A program made the position numbers and the translations under genes. DNA of 64,000 nt from Paramicrobacterium chengjingii (GTDB taxonomy: Bacteria; Actinomycetota; Actinomycetes; Actinomycetales; Microbacteriaceae), in assembly GCF_011751765.2 (NCBI RefSeq), contig NZ_CP061169.1, positions 434,001-498,000 of the forward strand. Reading direction: 5' to 3'. Positions 60,283 to 64,000 of the stretch are shown piece by piece (position 1 is the stretch's first letter; each line of letters begins with the position of its first letter). The notes under the pieces are model-generated. The model saw only the letters and a list, made by a program, of their open reading frames with translations. It searched no databases and was not told the DNA's origin.

Positions 60283-61341
60283 CTAGAGCTCGCTTGACTT
60301 CGCCCAGATGTTCACGCCGGCATCGCCCGCGAACTCATCGATGCGCCGCAACTCCGCATCGCTGAAATCACGGTTGTCGAGCGCCGCGATATTCTCATCG
60401 AGCTGCTCGACACGCGATGCTCCGATGAGCGCCGATGTCACGGTGCGAAGCACCCAGGCGAGTGCCATCTGCGCAAGCGTCTGGCCGCGTTCCTGAGCGA
60501 TGCTATTGAGTCCCTCAAGCCGACGCAGGTTGTCGTCGCTGAGCATGTCGTCGCTGAACGACCGGCGGTTTGTAGCGTGCTCCTCGTGCTTGCCGCCGAG
60601 AAACTTGTCGGTGAGAAGTCCCTGGGCCAGGGGAGTAAAGCCAATGGAACCCATGCCGGCGTCCGCAAGCGTGTCGGTGAGGCCGTCTTCGATCCACCGA
60701 TTCAGCATGGAGTACGACGGCTGGTGGATCACGAGCGGTGTGCCGAGCGACCGTGCTACCTCAACGGCTTCGAGCGTGCGCTCGGGTGAGTACGACGAGA
60801 TTCCGGCATACAGGGCCTTGCCCTGGCGCACTGCGGTGTCGAGTGCGCCGATCGTCTCGGCGACCGGCGTATTGGGATCGAACCGGTGCGAATAGAAGAT
60901 GTCGACGTAGTCAACTGACATGCGCTTCAGCGACTCCTCGAGGCTCGACAGGAGGTACTTGCGGGTGCCGAGAAACCCGTATGGCCCGGGCCACATGTCC
61001 CAGCCCGCCTTGCTCGAGAGTATGAGCTCATTGCGGTATGGCTTGAAATCGCCGCGCATCATGCGGCCGAAGTTCTCTTCGGCGCTGCCGTAGGGCGGGC
61101 CGTAGTTGTTCGCCAGGTCGAAGTGGGTGATTCCCTTATCGAAGGCATGCCGCAGCACCTCACGCTGCCCGTCAAACGGCTTGTTATCACCGAAGTTGTA
61201 CCAGAGTCCGAGCGAGATCGGCGGCAGCAGCAGGCCGCTCTCTCCGACGCGCCGATACCCGAAATTGGTATACCGATCTGCAGCGGCGATGTATGGCTGA
61301 TGTGTCTCGGGCACGGGCTGGTCGAAGCGCTCTTCGTTCAC
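60283..61341 (-). CDS. mgrA: Aldo/keto reductase (L-glyceraldehyde 3-phosphate reductase type, YghZ/MgrA)
   Basis: The 352-residue NADPH-dependent reductase starts at a GTG behind AGGAG. The catalytic tetrad is visible: Asp in H-F-D-L-A-N-N-Y-G with Tyr following, Lys in I-L-S-S-K-A-G-W-D-M-W, and His in F-Y-S-H-R-F-D-P-N-T-P. The S-S-K-A-G-W-D-M-W-P-G-P-Y-G stretch is characteristic of YghZ. These enzymes reduce aldehydes such as L-glyceraldehyde 3-phosphate and methylglyoxal. Confidence 0.88.
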   Translation of the reverse strand: MNEERFDQPVPETHQPYIAAADRYTNFGYRRVGESGLLLPPISLGLWYNFGDNKPFDGQREVLRHAFDKGITHFDLANNYGPPYGSAEENFGRMMRGDFKPYRNELILSSKAGWDMWPGPYGFLGTRKYLLSSLEESLKRMSVDYVDIFYSHRFDPNTPVAETIGALDTAVRQGKALYAGISSYSPERTLEAVEVARSLGTPLVIHQPSYSMLNRWIEDGLTDTLADAGMGSIGFTPLAQGLLTDKFLGGKHEEHATNRRSFSDDMLSDDNLRRLEGLNSIAQERGQTLAQMALAWVLRTVTSALIGASRVEQLDENIAALDNRDFSDAELRRIDEFAGDAGVNIWAKSSEL

Positions 61342-61492
61342 CGTTTACTCCTTTTGCTGAGGGATGCTGTGAGGCAACTCATTTGAGAGTATCGATTCTG
61401 CCGGGCCAATGAGTGCGCGGTCATTTCGATTGGCGCGGGCACGGTTCGGTGATGTATCCTCTACTACGGCCCGCCACGCAGTTCTGGGCCAT

Positions 61493-61565
61493 GCGCCACT
61501 AGCTCAACGGATAGAGCATCTGACTACGGATCAGAAGGTTGGGGGTTCGAATCCCTCGTGGCGCA
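61493..61565 (+). tRNA. tRNA-Arg (anticodon ACG)
   Basis: The acceptor GCGCCAC (61493-61499) pairs with GTGGCGC (61558-61564) and is followed by discriminator A; CCA is not encoded. The anticodon loop C-T-A-C-G-G-A gives ACG, whose A34 is normally edited to inosine to read CGN. The T arm GGGGG-TTCGAAT-CCCTC is normal. Confidence 0.95.
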
Positions 61566-61648
61566 CGCTGTGTTGAGACAGTTCGAATCGGCTCGCGAAA
61601 GCGGGCCGATTTCGTTTTCTCCGGATTGTGAACCATTTCTCCACTGTC

Positions 61649-63373
61649 TCACGCCTTCACCACCCGCACGAACCGCACAGTCAGATCGTCTGCACCGTCG
61701 CCGAGCGACACCCGAAATGTCGTGTCGTCGTCGCTGAACGCGTCGTCGGGAAGCGCGATCGTCGCCGTCTTCCATTGGCCGTCACCCGTGCGCTCGATGT
61801 CTGGTGAAGACCAGTCGCCGACATCCACGGTGAACGCTCCAGAACCCGAGTCGAGGTACGTCACTTTCACTACAGGGCTCGATGATTCTGAGGATGCCGC
61901 GGCGAACCGCGCATCGAGCTCGAAGACGAAGCCGGTGTCGCCGTTCGCGGCATCCGTCACTAGCCCTTCGTGCGCCGTTCCGTTGTCTGGCTCGAACACT
62001 TCAGTGTGTACGTCTGCGTCTGAGCGGTGGGCAACCGAACCGGGCTTGTCAACCTGCACAAGCCAGCGTTCGAGATTGCGCACCCAAGGCCGGGTCTGCC
62101 ACTCGCCGTTGAACGGCCCGGTCTCATCGCCTGCCCAGTAGGTGTCTTCAGCATCGCGCAGTGCAGCCCATGCATCCGGTGAGTTCTGCGCTGTGTGTCC
62201 CATCGACAGGCGCACCCAGTCCCAGAGCTTCGGGTACTCGGCAAAATACGACGGTTCCGGAACCACATAGATCCAGTTCGTTTGCAGCTGCAGAGCCTTG
62301 AGATTCGATTGCCGCACCGCGTAGTACGGATCGTCGGTCTCGTACCCGCACTCGTTGTAGCACTCGTTCTCGGTGGCGACAATGCGGCTTCCATCGTGCA
62401 CGGGAAGCGTATCGTCGAGCGACATGTGACCGTTGGGCAGAATGTGCGAGCCGTAGGCAGGAGCTTCGCTCAAATGAAAGTTCGAAAGCTCGGTAATGCC
62501 GGTGCGAATGCCGAGTCCGGCATCGACAGCCTGCTTCGCAAGAAGGTCGTCATCGGTGCCGAAGGGACCCCACGGGTAGTCTTCGCCGGTGAAGACAAGT
62601 TTGTTCGCGTTGTCGCCGAACATGTCGGCGAGGTCGGTCCAGGCGTGGCCGTACCACGACAAATACGTCTCAAGGTCGAGATCTCCCGCGTCGACGGCGG
62701 CGGTGATCATCTCATAGTCGAACTCGGCCCAGGTAAACGCACCCGGAACATAGACGAAGGTGAGACGCTCATCGTCGGCGAGGCCGCTGTCGATGAACAA
62801 CGTCTGGTAGGTGTCCATCAGATGACCCCACACGCACTCATTCCAGATCGGCAGATGCCGCTGGCCGTCGTAGTCGGGGCCATATGTCGATACCCCGCAA
62901 TCGTCGACGACCCACTGCGGGGCCCACTCCTCGCCGCTCGCGAACACGCGCATCCAGAAGGTGTCCGGGCCCTCGAGCTGTTCATCGAGCGGCTCGAAGC
63001 TCATGTCCTGAGCCGTGCCGCTCGACTCGCGGTCCAGGGCGCCCGGTTCCGGCTGAATCTGCCCCCACGACACATCGACGGAGCGCGTATACACGTGGTC
63101 AGACGGGGACGCCTCCTCAGAGAAGAACCCTGAGTTTGCCGCCACACCCGCATCCGCTGGAAGGCTCCAGTCGTCGCCGTCGCGAATCGCGACGCCGTCA
63201 CCGGCATCCAGAAAAGGAAACGCCGGCCCGTCGTCTGACGCGTTGACCTGCTCGGATGCCGCCGGGCCCTGCCCGCACGCGGTGACACTCGCGACGGTCA
63301 GAGCAAGTCCGACAGCGATCGCGCTGCGGAGCCTTCGGTTTCGGCCGGCCTGCTGGGTGATGATCTTGGTCAC
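61649..63373 (-). CDS. Large secreted lipoprotein with glycoside-hydrolase-like features, unrecognised family
   Basis: The GTG at 63373 behind GGAGG gives 574 residues; the ORF start at 63439 is upstream of this site. A basic N-terminus (R-N-R-R-L-R) and hydrophobic segment lead to lipobox S-V-T-A-C (Cys about 33). The middle (about 60-430) is rich in Trp, Tyr and acidic residues, as in TIM-barrel glycoside hydrolases (V-S-W-G-Q-I-Q-P-E, K-L-V-F-T-G-E-D-Y-P-W-G, N-W-I-Y-V-V-P-E-P). The last 110 residues look like a beta-sandwich carbohydrate module. I do not assign an enzyme; a surface polysaccharide-active role is a guess. Confidence 0.7.
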   Translation of the reverse strand: MTKIITQQAGRNRRLRSAIAVGLALTVASVTACGQGPAASEQVNASDDGPAFPFLDAGDGVAIRDGDDWSLPADAGVAANSGFFSEEASPSDHVYTRSVDVSWGQIQPEPGALDRESSGTAQDMSFEPLDEQLEGPDTFWMRVFASGEEWAPQWVVDDCGVSTYGPDYDGQRHLPIWNECVWGHLMDTYQTLFIDSGLADDERLTFVYVPGAFTWAEFDYEMITAAVDAGDLDLETYLSWYGHAWTDLADMFGDNANKLVFTGEDYPWGPFGTDDDLLAKQAVDAGLGIRTGITELSNFHLSEAPAYGSHILPNGHMSLDDTLPVHDGSRIVATENECYNECGYETDDPYYAVRQSNLKALQLQTNWIYVVPEPSYFAEYPKLWDWVRLSMGHTAQNSPDAWAALRDAEDTYWAGDETGPFNGEWQTRPWVRNLERWLVQVDKPGSVAHRSDADVHTEVFEPDNGTAHEGLVTDAANGDTGFVFELDARFAAASSESSSPVVKVTYLDSGSGAFTVDVGDWSSPDIERTGDGQWKTATIALPDDAFSDDDTTFRVSLGDGADDLTVRFVRVVKA

Positions 63374-63594
63374 AATCGCCTCCGTGAGATTCTCAGGCGA
63401 TTCTCGCTGATGTTGCGCGATCTGGGCCCAGATGATCACTTGCGGTGACCGTTTCAGCTCGATCAGTGGTCAGCATTCTCGCTGGAAAGAAGCCCGTGAC
63501 GCGCCGATCGATCGTTGCAGAAACAGTCAATGCAGTTCGCTAGGGTGAACCGGATGCTGCTGTGGCAGCCACTGACGGACGACCGCCGTTCTGA

Positions 63595-64000
63595 GTGCAA
63601 CCTTCGAGGAGTACCGCTATTCGTCGCCACGCTTTCGCCACCGCACTTGCCGCACTCGCGCTTCTCGGACTCGTCGGCTGCGCACCCGCCGACTCCGAGG
63701 CCGGCCCGACGAAGACGCCGTCCGTTCCGCAGAGCCTCGCGCCATCGGCCACGGACGTCGCCGTCGGCGAGCAGAACGCAGAAGAGCTGTGTGCGGCCGA
63801 GAGCTCGTCTGGATCCGACGACGTCTGCGTGCTCGAGAACACCGAGATCGACGGCAACATCGTTTTCGCCACACAACGGGTTGTGAAGCTCATCGGGGCA
63901 ACGGTCACCGGCGCAGCATCCATCACGGGCGCAGACAGCGTCGTTGTAACAGATAGCACGGTGGAGGGCGACCTCGAGATGGCAGGAAACGTTGATGCTG
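63595..64000 (+). CDS. Lipoprotein, N-terminal fragment (gene runs off the right edge)
   Basis: An open frame from a GTG at 63595 to the end encodes R-R-H-A-F-A-T-A-L-A-A-L-A-L-L-G-L-V-G-C, a lipoprotein signal with lipobox L-V-G-C, followed by a Ser/Ala/Pro linker. The mature part has a repeating pattern (D-G-N-I-V-F, then I-T-G-A-D-S-V-V-V-T-D-S-T-V-E-G-D-L-E-M) like a beta-solenoid. A strong GAGGAG at 63606-63611 lies inside the frame, seven bases before an ATT at 63619; translation might start at that rare codon instead, which would leave a 20-residue signal. Confidence 0.72.
   Translation, partial: MQPSRSTAIRRHAFATALAALALLGLVGCAPADSEAGPTKTPSVPQSLAPSATDVAVGEQNAEELCAAESSSGSDDVCVLENTEIDGNIVFATQRVVKLIGATVTGAASITGADSVVVTDSTVEGDLEMAGNVDA

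Overview
The window is high-GC DNA with frequent GTG and occasional TTG starts, many 1- to 4-base overlaps between genes, few obvious -10/-35 promoters, a mycothiol-type metal-binding domain (TIGR03086-like) and DUF5997/DUF7218-type actinobacterial small proteins. I read it as chromosome of a high-GC Gram-positive actinobacterium, most likely Microbacteriaceae; the family is inferred from gene content and style, not measured. I see no phage, insertion sequence, CRISPR array or rRNA operon. No gene-free stretch exceeds about 300 bases; the longest are 121-379, 19196-19445, 35831-36121 and 59495-59785. The second of these holds a palindrome array, the last a riboswitch, and 35831-36121 shows nothing I can support.

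Regions. 1-10 kb: a Tat-exported protein fragment, an esterase, then a MalY/PatB-type C-S lyase with a YheO-like PAS regulator, divergent from a di/oligopeptide ABC transporter operon that ends in an M55 D-aminopeptidase. The second ATPase gene has a one-base frameshift in a C run. 10-13 kb: a three-gene type III polyketide operon (synthase, methyltransferase, FAD monooxygenase) with a nested palindrome upstream. 13-23 kb: MarR/MFS efflux pair, hydrolases including a fusion, an NRDE protein, methyltransferases (one intact, two degraded), a palindrome array, and a Gfo/Idh/MocA-aldo/keto reductase fusion with a divergent LacI regulator. 23-29 kb: phosphatase, permuted lipoate ligase overlapping an orphan DNA methyltransferase, amino-acid oxidase-type flavoprotein, SufU and SufS. 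29-35 kb: a cellobiose-type operon (binding lipoprotein, two permeases, GH1 beta-glucosidase, LacI regulator) with two TGAGAGCGCTCTCA operators. 35-47 kb: mostly housekeeping genes (phosphoglucomutase, prephenate dehydratase, glutamate dehydrogenase, lipid kinase, seryl-tRNA synthetase, HAD phosphatase, two tRNA-Ser, LCP protein, CsbD). 47-53 kb: MarR with a perfect 28-bp palindrome, a hydrolase, an aromatic-ring monooxygenase with an IclR regulator, and a FluC fluoride-channel pair. 53-58 kb: FCD-type GntR regulator and an amino-acid/ectoine-type ABC transporter, then DUF5997 and a LysR effector domain without a DNA-binding domain. 58-64 kb: a ferritin-like/VIT metal transporter under a yybP-ykoY manganese riboswitch, an aldo/keto reductase, tRNA-Arg, a large secreted lipoprotein of uncertain function, and the start of another lipoprotein.

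How the genes fit together. Most of the window is uptake plus intracellular processing: peptides (transporter, aminopeptidase and C-S lyase), beta-glucosides (transporter and beta-glucosidase) and amino acids or ectoines. Each is paired with a local regulator and, in several cases, a visible palindromic operator. The strongest regulatory find is the manganese riboswitch. The most attractive unproven system is the peptide-conjugate import, aminopeptidase and C-S lyase locus at 1.5-10.1 kb.
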